From assembly GCA_025331445.1 (NCBI GenBank), contig JAIWNE010000003.1, forward strand, positions 558,001 through 622,000: a stretch of DNA of 64,000 nt, written 5' to 3'. Below the pieces are notes generated by a model. It saw only the letters and a list, made by a program, of their open reading frames with translations. It made no database searches and was not told where the DNA came from. Positions 11,533-22,752 of the stretch are shown piece after piece; within the stretch, counting starts at the first letter, position 1; the number at the start of each line of letters is the position of its first letter. A program made the translations under genes and the position numbers. This stretch comes from Blakeslea trispora. Lineage: Eukaryota; Mucoromycota; Mucoromycetes; Mucorales; Choanephoraceae.

Positions 11533-13006
11533 ATTTATATGCGAAAGAGAAAATATATGAAGGAAAAAGAACAAAAAAAAAAAAAAAAAAAAAAAGATTG
11601 GGGAACAAAGGTCCTTTATTTATACAAGGTATCACTGTAGTTGATTTATTGTGTAACCTCAAAGATAAATGGCCAATGGCTAAATAAAGAATGTACCCCC
11701 GAATCAGCGTTGCATAGACCTTTTGTGGTATCACCATGTCTATTATATTTTTACAGAAGCGTATATTTATATACTAAGAATAATTATATGCAGCATTTTA
11801 GGTACATCAAAATAAAGAGGAAAAAGACATACAACCCAAGACGAGATGTGTGTCGAATTACAAACAAGATACAACTCTGTCCTGGTTTGATACACGATTA
11901 ATTGTATTTATATTAACTTTGTATTCAGGATCAATATCATCGTACGTTCGTACACTTTTGTTTTTTTATGGAATAGAAAACGCTAGCAAGGGTTTTCTTT
12001 TTAAAATGATGAATAAGGTTATCTATTAATACAATACAAGAAAAAAAAATCTGCCAGGAAATACTAGCTTAGAAATACATATAAATTTTATGGAGCTTTA
12101 CAATGACCATAAGTCTGAATACAATGTACTACCAGACTTGTTTCATTACATCGAAATGAAAGTGATGGCTACAGCTTTGACAAAATAGTACTACTACAGA
12201 ACAAGCTTACTAGCAAAACAAAACCTTACTTCAAAGTGGTTTACTATGGTAGTATTTCTGTCTTTTAACAGAAAAAAAAAACTGTAGGATTAGATGAGAT
12301 GAAATAAGAAAAGCATACAAACGGTTTGAATATTAAATCCCAGTTCAACGCATGACATTTCGGTTGTCATTATCTCATAACTACTCAGAATTACCTCTTT
12401 TCTTTTAACTATTTTTTTTTTTTTGTTCTTGACGATATCTCTGTGCCGGAAAGGCGGTTTGTCTTTCTGAATTATTCAAAAACGGCAAGAAATCTGCTTT
12501 CCTGACTATTAAGCTTGGATTATGCCAGGAACTGTATCTGCTAACAACACTATTTGCAGGAAATAAGCACAAAAGGATTGATATAACTTCAATGTCACAT
12601 AAATTTGGAGTCCTTTGTAGCAATTTTGACTTTTGATAACTCCTTGACCGTAGCTGAATCTCCATGTTTTTTTCAAAAGTCATTTTAAAATTAAAAGTAA
12701 TGAGATGTGATTACATAATAAAGCAGAGACAAGTAAACCCTTCGTGTTTCCAAATCAAGAATTAGACATAATGGGAGAAATGGCCAAGTGTTTGGATGAG
12801 TGGCGATATAAAGAGGGATAACAACATAATAAATTTATTCAAGTAACAGGGTATCAAGCCTGTTCTTTTTTGTCCTTGAGTTTAAATAATGTTGGACGCA
12901 TATAAGAATGCTCCTTTTTGTCCTTTGGGAGCGGTTCAAGCATCTCTAATTGTTAGTCGAACTTCATCTATATTGAATGATGAGTACGCCGTTTTTTTTT
13001 CTTTTA
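11533..13006. other. Intergenic, about 1.5 kb, kelch gene promoter side
   Basis: Starts with a 24-base poly-A tract (11575-11596, minus-strand poly-T) just upstream of the kelch gene. Open frames at 11641-11901 (+) and 12405-12683 (-) have no splice context or recognisable motif. Nothing convincing seen. Confidence 0.5.
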
Positions 13007-13810
13007 TTAATTGCAATACTTGATACATGTCATGACTTCGATAAGCTCATGTATGAGATTGACTAAGCGATCGATTTCATTGACAGAAGTAAGAAGGACG
13101 GCAGTTGATTTTTCTTGCATGACATAAATACCAGAATGTCGCAACGACATCTGGTATTGATATACTTGATTGCCATGTAGTAGAGCGTTGTAAACAACAG
13201 CTTCTTCAACGTCAAGACCGCGGGACACCAGCTCATTCAGAATACTCTTCCTCACGATTGATGTCTTGACAAATTTGACATCACCTTTGTATGCCTCTGA
13301 TACCTTTGCTTTCATGATGAATAACTCCAGTCTCTCACCATCACAAGTATTAATTGACAGCAGGTAATCGGGTTTGAGACAACAATTACTCATGAATGAA
13401 AGTGGTCTTAGAAAGCTCAGTTCTTGGCTACCTTGTTACCTTGTCAGTACTAAAAAGAACAAACGCACATACACAGTTTAGAAGAAGAAATTCTTTTGTT
13501 CTCTCATATTTACATGCGACCAAGTACGTTGGCAATGTGGTGCGAAAAACAATTATTGTCCATCTTATTGGATATCGAATTATACACATCTCTTGATGTC
13601 TTTCATGCCTTGGGATCAATATCAAATGTGTTATTCATGCTGCAGTCTGACTTTTGCATTCTTTCTTCATATCAGGTTATAGAATTGACTGTTTGGATAA
13701 CTTTGTCAAACTTCTTACCAACCGGCTTCTTTGCTCTTTCTTCATTAAACATAAATCTTCTTTCTACTGAAAAATTATCATACGTATCTCATCCTCTGTA
13801 TTTTGAATAG
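13007..13810 (-). pseudogene. Decayed orphan gene or repeat-derived ORF
   Basis: An intact 3' stretch (13393..13007) encodes 128 residues of ordinary composition, including the segment SRGLDVEEAVVYNALLHGN followed by QVYQYQMSLRHSGIYVMQEK, and ends in a proper stop. Upstream (13780..13440) a second frame reads through protein-like sequence (FDKVIQTVNSI, then YEERMQKSDCSMNNTFDID, then KTSRDVYNSISNKMDNNCF followed by SHHIANVLGRM). That part is broken by at least three in-frame stops and is out of phase with the 3' part. The pattern fits an old coding sequence with stops and at least one frameshift. I do not recognise the family. Such orphan relics in mucoralean intergenic DNA are often copies of dispersed families, but that is inference. 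Confidence 0.5.
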
Positions 13811-15839
13811 ATACAAACATTGCTGATTAAAAGTGGTTAATTAAAGTATAAGCTCAAAAAATTACTGACTGTATTTCCTAAAAATCTGCTTGAGGCATCT
13901 TGTTGCCGTGGGGGAGGGATGAACTTAAGTGTCTTCCTAAACATAGAATTGAGTCTATTCAAGCTAATCTCTTAAAACTGATTACCTCACTTGTTTTGTT
14001 CATGTGCAATGCATTGAGACATAGTGTTTCTCTAGAGAAAAATAAATTAGACCACAACTTGGATTTTAAAAGAGGAACTTTAATTGTTTTTTCGTATAAA
14101 AATTTAGTCGTTCCTTTAGAAGGAAATAACTTGAGTCTACGGAGTCCAATTCTGGTTGATGAGTGACTCGTTATGTATTTTTCATATTGAAAATAACCTT
14201 TTCGAGCAATTTTCAGACACTTTGAGTCCGGCTGCTTTTGATCTAAGTGAAGTTTTCGGAATTATGTCTTTGATACATCTTCAAGAACCACATCAAAACA
14301 AAATAAGAGAATGAAAAGTACTTGCTTGCTCTACATGAAGACATTGCTTCAAAAGTCCAAGTCTGTGAAAATGAGTTAGTAGATTTTTTAGGCGAGAAAG
14401 AACAATGCCGAGCAAAAAAAAAAAAAGGAGGCGACCACTAAATCGAATAAGATTCATGAGCTTTGCAATTTGGATGAGTAACTCGCTTACTATCACCCTA
14501 ATAGGACTGGATTCGGTTGCATTGGCAGTGATACTTTAGATACAATTCAAATAGATGGTCAGAACTTGTAGCCATAGTTTCTAACAATAAGAGTTGCTCT
14601 TGAAAATCTGGCTGGCTTTGCAAACAATGCGTTGCACGGCACTGACTTGAGGAGGCTTCATCTTTGATACACCTAAGATTAAGGGAATGGTCAAACCCTC
14701 TCTCAGCAAAAATTGTTTTGATGCCTACAAAACACTCTAGGATTGCGCTTTTTGTCTTCTTGTCTTTTTTCAATGAACCTCTGATATCTTTTTCATTTCT
14801 TTACTGAGGCAGGAGATTACTGTTGAAATAGGCCTTTGTGAGAGTGTAATTGAACATTTTTGCAACACAAAAGTCTTGCTCTATTCTTACACCTGCAACA
14901 TTAACACAAAAAACATGCTTGTACTTAACACTACCAGACTTGTGTGCATTCTGGTAGCTACCAAGTCATCGTCACTGAATGCCTTATGGTTGCAATAACA
15001 GACAAATTAATGATTTCCCTGCTGAAAAATATATATGCCCCTGCCAAAGGCACTCGATGCTACTGACGTATTTCTTTTGTAAGAGACAAAGTCGCGTTAA
15101 ATGATAAGAAAACTTCATTGAAGAGTAAAAAAAAAAAAAAAGAAACTCCTCTCAGTTCTCTCAAAGGACTCATCATATAGTCCTTTTCTATTAACAGAGT
15201 CAACCACGTGAAGGTGAGAGTTTATCTGACTCCATCCCCAGATCCCAACCAACAAGCAAGAGTTCTAGCTATACTAACTAACCGTTGGGTGAAGCCGCCA
15301 CGATGAACGTTTGTAAAAAAAAAAAACCACCAAGTAGCCCAGTGGTCTAAACTCATTCAGTGAATCGCTCCATGATCCTCGCTTAGGCTTAAGCCATGGT
15401 GACCCAAAGAAAACTTCACTTTGGCAAGATAAGTTCAAGGACTACATTATCAAGCTCACACTACAGTACACATAGCCTCGGCAGGGCACGATCCCCAAGG
15501 GAAGGGTACTGTGGTAAGGCCTCAACTGTAGTGATGGAAAAAGAAAAAAGAAAAAGACAACAAATTCCACATCTTAAACAGCATAAAATGCTGAGACTGA
15601 TGTCAACTCATAAGCCAATAATATTTCAATGGATCGACGTACACATTTTCATTATTGTCTTAAAATAGATGCGGTCTTTAAAGTTGGTTGCCATTTTGAG
15701 AAATAACATGGAGCCAACCAGAATTGATGTAGATACCAAGAACAGCCCAAATTGGGCATTGCCATTGAAATAGAAAAATATTTTTTTTTAATATACTTTT
15801 TTTTCCCTCTTTTTTTCTTTTATATATTAATAAAGAGTA
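13811..15839. other. Gene-poor stretch, about 2 kb
   Basis: Contains open frames at 13900-14166 (+) and 14498-14773 (-) with protein-like composition, but without start context, splice partners or a known motif. They may be further pieces of decayed sequence. The 15180-15560 part is more GC-balanced than its surroundings and has a tRNA A-box-like TAGCCCAGTGGT at about 15337. 15781-15830 is poly-T, promoter-like for the next gene. Nothing here is supported as a gene. Confidence 0.45.
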
Positions 15840-16859
15840 ATGGGAAAAAACAAAGGGGGCAGCTTTAATATGTTTGAGAGCTATCTTGCCTCTGGCTTGG
15901 CTGGTGCAACAGCTAGTTCAAGTACAGGTAAACAAATATAGAGTCAGTCAGATAATCTGTTGCCTTATCTATCGCCTCTTCTTTTTTCTTGTTTTACTAT
16001 TCTGTTAGAAACTGGCCATGTTCCTTTACCTGATTCAATGGTAACATAAATCAACAAAGACACCTATATCACAGACACTAATCAACTGTTTCTCTAAAGC
16101 GAGTTTCGACCTTGTTGGAGCAAATTGGAAAGGATCGAAGATGGACAGAAGGCCAAATAGACCAAGACATTGAGGTTTTGGATAGAAATCGTCTATATTA
16201 TGTAACGAAACTATTCAGGGGGGGGGGAAAGATGGCCATTTTATTGTTTATTTGCTCATTTGTTTCTTTTGTGTTTTAGGTTAGCGATTTGCGTGAATTG
16301 TCAAACGATAGTTGGAAGGTAAAGTGTTTTTTTTTTATCTCGTACGACATTCACTCATCAACAACTGATAGGTGGTTGAATTGTTACCGCTCGTCAAAGA
16401 TCTCTTGAGAAAATCAATTGGAAGTCCTGTTGACAGCATTAGATACAATAGTAGTAAATACAAGGATAGCAAGTATGATAGAAAAAAAGAAAAGAAGCAA
16501 AAGAAGAAGGAGAAAAAAGAAAAGAAAGAAGGAAAGAAAGAAGAAAAAGAGAAAAAGAAAGCCAAAAGAGATTTGGGCACACCTGTCACTAGCGGTATCA
16601 TCAACGGCGCTGAAAAGCCAACTGCATTGTTTACTGAAGGTAGTGTTCTATCTAAAGATCCAGAGACTATTCGCAACACTATCATGAATTTGAATGTTGA
16701 TCCTGCCAATGCCGAGACCAGTGAACCACCCAAAATAACAGGCAGAAAGAAGTCCGTTTCTTTCTCTGAACAAGATTCTAGCATGCTACCTTCTCAGTTG
16801 TCTGAAAGGACTGATACACCTCCTAAATATGACGAACTCAGCAGCCAACCCATGGAGCA

Positions 16860-16898
<39 letters not shown>

Positions 16899-17241
16899 CA
16901 GTAGCAGTAGCAGCAGCAGTAGTAGTAGTGACAGTGACTCTGAATGTGATGACAAGAGCTGTAAGCCTTCTACCTCAGTGTCCAATGTACAAACAAAAAA
17001 GATCTTCACAGGTCGTCCCATCAAGCCTGTTAGTGGCAACCGTATTCGCGTTCAAACGAGCGATGGCGAAGTGTTTGAAGCAGACCGCTTTTGCCCTCAC
17101 AAAAAGGTTGATTTGTCTACCTGGGGTCAGGTATTAGGTAAATCACTTATCTGTACAAAGCATAACTGGAGCTTTAGTTTGGATGGCTACAGTACTACGA
17201 AAGGCAAAAGCTTAAATCCTTGCAAAGTCAATGATTGGTAA
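15840..17241 (+). CDS. Rieske [2Fe-2S] domain protein with Lys-rich and poly-Ser linkers
   Basis: Five exons: 15840..15927, 16009..16040, 16100..16201, 16280..16318, 16372..17241, giving 376 residues. The N-terminus is MGKNKGGSFNMFESYLASG. A conserved-looking helical region follows (STLLEQIGKDRRWTEGQID, then YYVSDLRELSNDSWKVVELL). Next is a Lys/Glu-rich stretch, and then a poly-Ser tract encoded by (AGT/AGC)n. The C-terminus carries a Rieske cluster site: Cys328-x-His330, 17 residues, Cys348-x2-His351 (FCPHKKVDLS ... LICTKHNWSF). Rieske domains hold a [2Fe-2S] cluster for electron transfer. There is no membrane anchor and no oxygenase domain, so this is a soluble Rieske-type ferredoxin-like module on a low-complexity scaffold. 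The second helical part looks conserved but I cannot name it. Confidence 0.85.
16859..16929 (+). repeat. (AGT/AGC)n trinucleotide repeat encoding poly-Ser
   Basis: About 23 consecutive Ser codons, perfect AGT at the 5' side and AGT/AGC mixed at the 3' side, within the Rieske gene. It is likely length-variable between strains. Confidence 0.95.
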
Positions 17242-17346
17242 AGAAAAGAAAAAATAAAGAGAGAGAAACTTTGTAAAAGACTATAAATGTTTAATGAGAA
17301 TTATTGTCCAAGTACTTTCTGGCAGATTTAAGAGAATAGAAGAGTA

Positions 17347-18843
17347 TTAAAACTCTTCGTCCTTGGACCTTTCTTCTGCTTTCTCGGCTTCTTTTCTCCA
17401 GTTAGAACACAAAAGGACAACGACAGTATATAGACAGGCTACAATCAAAGAACCGGCCAATGCAACCCATAAACCGATCAGTTGCCACTTTCTAGTAAAA
17501 CAGAGATAGAATCCAACAGGTAAAGCAGAAAAATAATAAGCACCAATATTACACATTGCACCTACATGCTGGCGTCCCATTCCATTCAAGACACCATCAG
17601 CGACACCAGCAATATTATCTGCAAACACAAAGATGGCGACAAGGGGCAACACTTGAGTTACCAGATCAGTTACTTTTGGATCATCCGTAAATATCGAGGC
17701 CCATGTACGGCGAAACGTCAATAAAGTCATTGCATTTGCTAGAGCGACAGCTGTACCTACACAAAGTGCTGTATGAGCTGCTCTGCGTGCTTGCTTGGGC
17801 TGTTGAGCCCCCAATAGATTACCTACACGGTTTGCTGATGCAATACCTACACCAAAAGCGAGTGTATAAAGTGCTGTAATCGAAGTTAGAATGACACTTT
17901 GTGCACCCAAATTGGTTGTATTGACCCAACTGGCACCTAGGGCAATGATTTCATAAGCCCAAGATTCTGTACAGATCAACAGAATGCCTGGTACAGCTAG
18001 CTTGAGCATAGGCTTCCAATGATGTATATCATAAGCAGCCTTAGTGGACCAAGCGGGCCAAGCCTGATAGCCATCAACACGGCTGATATATAAAGACATC
18101 AGAGCAACAATTAACCAATAAGAGATACAACTAGCAACAGGAGCGCCATAGAAGCCAAGGGACCAACTACTCATATGCACAAGAGCATAGTTCAGTAGGA
18201 GGTTGATAGGAGTGACAATCAGCAAGACAACAGTAGGTGCCTGGAACAGACCTTGTGCTTGAAGCAATTTCTTGAGTGATTCAAACAAGGCAAAAGCCGG
18301 TGCAGCAAAGATCATCCAACGAACATAAGTACCTGCCAACTGTGCTACAACAGGGTCTTGACGTAACAACAAAAAGATAGATTCCGCATGCCACCAGAGT
18401 GCTATAAGGGGGATGTATAGGAGAGACATGAAGGCCAGGCAACGCTGTACATGAAGGCCTACAATCGTCTTGTCTTCTGCGCTCGTATATGACTGAGAGC
18501 AAAGGGTATCCAGGGACAAGGTAGCACCAGTAGCTATGGAAAGGCCACTGATAGTAACAAACATACTACCTAATGTAGCAGATGCCAATTCAGTCGATCC
18601 CTTTTAATTATAGTCACATTTTTTTTTTTAAAAAAAAAATTAGCTTTTGATTTAGTTGGATTTGTCTATGGGAATACATACCAAATGACCAACTGTGATG
18701 ATACTAATGCTTTGAAGACTATTTTGCAACAAATAGCTTACCACTAAAGGCATGGCATTTTTGACAAGCCAACGCAATTCGTATTGGTAGCCAATTTGGT
18801 TTTTATCTAAATTATTGCTTAAAATTGGAATAGTTTCTGACAT
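17347..18843 (-). CDS. MATE family multidrug/toxin extrusion transporter
   Basis: Two exons: 18843..18682 and 18600..17347, giving 471 residues, the usual MATE length. MATE proteins export organic cations or secondary metabolites in exchange for H+ or Na+. Exon 1 encodes the cytosolic start and TM1 (KNAMPLVVSYLLQNSLQSIS); exon 2 continues from VGHL into GSTELASATLGSMFVTISG, the conserved MATE TM2 region. Also visible are LSLDTLCSQSYTSAED and, in the second half, SANRVGNLLGAQQPKQARRA, a MATE signature. Twelve hydrophobic segments can be counted. The 81-nt intron has donor GTATGT and acceptor TTAAAAG, with phase 0. The C-terminus is charged (KAEERSKDEEF). It is convergent with the Rieske gene, stops 105 bp apart. 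Substrate unknown. Confidence 0.93.
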
Positions 18844-19910
18844 ATTGAGAGCTATAATGAAGTAATGTAGTGCTAAAGCTATTCATCCAATTGTCAAGAT
18901 GAGAAACGATAGAGAGAGAGGTTAGAATTAGAGAGCAAGAGAAAGGGGAGAAAGGAAGGGGAAAGAAAAAAAAGGAAATTTTCTTTTATTATACAATTTC
19001 TGTAATTTGAGTTTGAAAACTTTTTTTTTTTTACTCACCTCTTTAATAGGTAAAAACAAGAGATGAGGTACACTTGATTCGGAAATGATTTGTCATATTT
19101 TCTGAAATCGAAATCTTTCAGGAAGCCAATGTGAAATTGCTCGAGGAGACAAATTGGCCAACAATCTAGAAGGGTTTGTCTTTGAGATGATCAAACTAGT
19201 CCTAAAGGAAATAGAAGTAGCCTTGCAGACACTATATAGCAGGACATTCATATTCTTCATCTTGAGGTTTCTCTCTCTTATGTTTTTCTTTTTTTTTATA
19301 CTTTTGAATCGAGCAACTCATTTGTATGTTGGCATGGAAAATGATGGTCTGATGTCTTTTAAGTTTACTGAAATTAGTAATTTAGAACCCGCTTTAACCC
19401 TGCGTTCAGATAAATGAAGCGTGTAGTTTGAGGATAGAAAAGAAGTATCAATGCACTATTTCCAACATAGTATTGCTTCGGACAGTTCCAAGTCATTGTT
19501 AATGTTAGCCTTATCTATTGTTCCGTCACTCTTTTATTTTACTAAGTTGCTTCTTTTTCTCTCATTGAAATTGGCCATCTATCGACATCTGTGCCTGTTT
19601 TCTTGTTTGTCTAACTTTGATCATTTAGTTGCATTCATTAAGATGACTAAACTTTAAGTTGATAGGCAATAGTATCAATATTTTTGATTAAGCTTGTTTC
19701 ATCTATGGTATCTAAGCAACATGATTCTTTTCTTCTGCATGATTTTCAACTCAACTTGATTACTGTCTAAAAAAAGCATAAAATTGTCTCAATTTAAAGT
19801 TGAATACTGCAATAATAAAATAAGCGTCACAGGTAATTTCTCCAAAAAAAAATAAAAAAAAAAGCATTTGTCTCTTGTACATAGCATACATATTTATAGA
19901 TTTAACAGAG
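18844..19910. other. Intergenic, MATE promoter to CSL4 start
   Basis: About 1.07 kb. 18915-18985 is purine-rich (GA/AAG). At 19125-19240 an open plus-strand stretch reads as GDKLANNLEGFVFEMIKLVL with ordinary protein composition, but it runs into hydrophobic low-complexity sequence. It may be a relic fragment. No supported gene. Confidence 0.45.
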
Positions 19911-20682
19911 ATGTCAAAGAAATCAGAAGCAGTGACTCCAGGCCAACGTCTCGGCTATGCAGCAGACTACATTCAAGGAGCTGGAACATATGAGCGCGAT
20001 GGCTTGTTATATGCTAGTGTTGTTGGACAACGAAATGTCGATCCCTCAAATCAAGAAGGAGGAGTAAGGAAAGAGAGAGAGAAAAGATACAAGGCTTACT
20101 TATAGACAAATGATTTTGCTCATGTACTAGTTGCCTACAATGAGAGTTTCTCGAGAAAAAGAACAATCAGCAGTGCCTGAAGTTGGTAGTGTGGTAAGCC
20201 AAATTAGTAAAAAAAAAACACACACACACCGAAAACTAGAGAGAAATAATGTCAGTTTCCCAGATCACAGGAAAAGTAATTCGTGTTTCTCCTCATCAAG
20301 CCGTGGTTGCTATCATGGTGGTTGGCGATATGACATGTAAAGAGGATTTTATGGGCATCATTCGGTAAGCTATTACTTTGCCACAGTATGCATCAATGGA
20401 GGGAATAACTCTTGATTGCTTAGTACACAAGACGTTAGAGCAGCAGAGAAAGACAAAGTCAAGATTTATAATTCATTTAGACCTGGAGATATAGTGAAGG
20501 CAGAAGTAATTTCATTAGGTGATGCTAGATCTTACGTTCTTTCTACAGCCAAAAATGAATTGGGTGTTGTTTTCGCTACTAGCGTTGCTGGTGCAACAAT
20601 GATACCTATCTCTTGGCAAGAAATGCAGTGCCCAAAAACCAAATCTATTGAGTTGCGTAAATGTGCTAAGCCTTCTACATAA
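19911..20682 (+). CDS. CSL4: Exosome complex cap subunit CSL4
   Basis: Four exons: 19911..20063, 20131..20193, 20264..20364, 20424..20682, giving 191 residues, normal for CSL4. CSL4 is one of three S1/KH cap proteins of the RNA exosome and helps thread RNA into the 3'-5' processing core in nucleus and cytoplasm. The N-terminal domain is visible (VTPGQRLGYAADYIQGAGTY). The S1 domain follows (VGSVITGKVIRVSPHQAVVA, then EDFMGIIRTQDVRAAEKDKV and FRPGDIVKAEVISLGDARSY). The zinc-ribbon-like end is WQEMQCPKTKSIELRKCAK with two Cys. In intron 2 the true acceptor is TTTCCCAG, 8 nt after a decoy CAG; only this choice keeps the S1 frame. The 5' half of that intron carries a (CA)n run. Confidence 0.93.
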
Positions 20683-20783
20683 TCACAATAATAGCAATAA
20701 AAAAAAGGAGGGGCTTGATGATTCTATAAGCTCTACTTTTGTTTATTTATTTTTTTCTCTTCTTCTTTTTTTTTTAGGGATTT

Positions 20784-22014
20784 TTATGCAAGAGGAACAA
20801 GAGGTTTTTTGAGATTTACAGGAATACTATCTTCATAATATCTCCATTCAGGATGATTGTATAATGCAATTGTATCTACTCGTTCCCACTTTGGTGAATC
20901 TAAAGGATTTAAAGATAGATGAGTTACTTTCCCTTTCTTTCCTGGTATATATATTTCTTACCTATAGATGAAGGGTGATTTAGCTTGTATTGCAGATCAA
21001 GTTCCATTAAGCTTGGTCGGCAAGCAATATCGCGGTGTGTCAAGAGCCTATAGAATTCCTTGGGATGAACAACACATTGATGACCATTCAGGTAAGCTAA
21101 ATAAGTCAACACAGCCTGATCTTGTCGATGATTCAGTCTACTAGAACCAGGTGGGGCAATACAGTTCTTTTGAAGGGCGCATTCAAACCAAGGAGCAATG
21201 ATGGTGTTGACAATAGTCGAATTATCAGTATCAAATCCAATAGCAGCACCATTACAGTTCTTTTTGTATCGATACACTTTCTCATCAGCGCCAAAGAACT
21301 TGAACATACCACGATGTGTCCATCTACCCATACCATGATCGCTCTTAGGAGACCAAAAACCATGAAACTCTTCGGATCGAATAAGCTGCTTGATGTTAAG
21401 AATGAAGTCTTTGGTGATTTGATTTCCTGCATCTAGCCACACAAGAACGCCACCATAACGTACTCGGGCATCATTCACAATGCCAGTCTTCCAGCCATAT
21501 TGTCCTGCTTCGATAGCTACATCCCAAAATCGAGGGTAGCGCTCCTGATCAAACATGATAACTTGATCGATTAATCCATTCGCTTGAAGCTGATCAAGAA
21601 TAGGTAATTGAGTTCGATTCATTCCAATGTTATACACAACGACTCGGGGAAATTGACCTGGCTCGATATCAAGACGTAGTTCGTGCAATGAGTAAAGGAA
21701 ATTCTCCAATGAACACAAATGGTTTGCACTTGATCCTGTTACGATGGTATATGGGTATTCTCTTTGTTCATTTTTTGGTGTTGTTATTTCTTCAAACTGA
21801 ACAGTTTTTGAACTTGCAAGTCCTGGTATCATCAAGAGAGATAGTAAAAATTTAATAAACTAAAAAGTAGGCACTGATAAATTTTACCTTTATGAGTTGA
21901 TCCAAATTTCATATAAGTACTAGAAAAGGAGAATATCAGGAATCCAATGAAGCCTGTAATGACACACAAAGTCAGTGCCAGCTTTTTAGAGCGTGGTATC
22001 AGAGTAGAAGACAT
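20784..22014 (-). CDS. Type II membrane-anchored glycosyltransferase-like protein (DUF1647-like)
   Basis: Three exons: 22014..21888, 21822..20962, 20899..20784, giving 367 residues. A short basic cytosolic tail (MSSTLIPRSKK) precedes one signal anchor (LALTLCVITGFIGFLIFSFS), as in Golgi-resident transferases. The lumenal part has a GT-A-like sequence: PYTIVTGSSANHLCSLENFL, FPRVVVYNIGMN, a possible metal/donor site in RYGGVLVWLDAG, the central GCNGAAIGF-like segment (KKNCNGAAIGFDTDNS), and HRQDQAVLTYLAYLNGHQC. The arrangement resembles DUF1647/GT-like proteins known from animals and fungi, but the reaction is unknown. The last exon (SPKWERVDTIALYNHPEW) is joined by a clean 62-nt intron. It is convergent with CSL4, stops 101 bp apart. 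The gene model is strong; the biochemical call is tentative. Confidence 0.75.
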
Positions 22015-22752
22015 TGGTTGCTCAGCAAAACAAAACAAAAAAGAGAGAGAGAGAGAGAAAAGGGGGGAAGAGCACTAAATGAATAATTTTGCAACTCCTA
22101 TTTTTTTTTTTTTAATTATCGCTATAACCATTCTGCCACAGCTGCAATTGGCGTAGTTTTAAAATATGTGTATCCTTTCCAATATCAGATCAAGTTGTCA
22201 GGAATAGTTCATACCAAGCCCATCCGTTTTTCTACACAAGATCTCTCTTTCTCTTTTTTTCTGAGAATGCTTGACTTTCAAACCGTTATTTGCTACTCTA
22301 TCAATTGGTACTCTTCCACAACATGCTACAGTAGTCACTCGAGTTAAGAGTGGATAATATAAGAATGCATTTCTCAAGAATAGGAACACGCTTAGAAAAA
22401 GCGACTATTGTAGTCAAATGAATTCTTTTCAATCTCACTCCTTCTCGCTCTATACACCAATCCTCACTCAATAGGAACGGATGACTTTTTTAAAAAAAAG
22501 AAAGAAAGCATGGACACAAATATCTATAAGAGATCCTTAATACTGACTGAGCAGCCATGTACCATCAGTTTCCTTATTTTTTCTATCTACATATATCGTG
22601 CCAGCTGTAAGTGAGAGTGGGTCTTTTTTTTTTTATTGACTATAGCTTAGTTTCTTGGTAACTCTCTCATTTTACTTTTTCATTATTACTAGAAAAAAAA
22701 GGGAGATCATCATATACGAAATAACAAATTATGTAAAATATGTCACTTGCTA
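22015..22752. other. Intergenic, with GA repeat and TIR-like element
   Basis: 738 bases. A (GA)n tract lies at about 22041-22060 in the leader of the upstream gene. A candidate short inverted-repeat element is listed separately at 22326-22413. No coding exon seen. Confidence 0.6.
22326..22413. mobile_element. Candidate short TIR element, relative of the 27147-27251 MITE
   Basis: The 5' end CTACAGTAGTCACTC matches the reverse complement of the 3' end (CTACAATAGTCGCTT) at about 12 of 15 positions, 88 bp outside to outside. The 5' 27 nt also match the outer TIR of the element at 27147 at about 23 of 27 positions. No clear target-site duplication. Confidence 0.5.

Noticed and set aside
15330..15390. 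Possible tRNA-derived SINE with A-box TAGCCCAGTGGT
   Set aside because: No proper B-box at the right distance (the nearest candidate is about 27 nt away), no poly-A tail and no target duplication.
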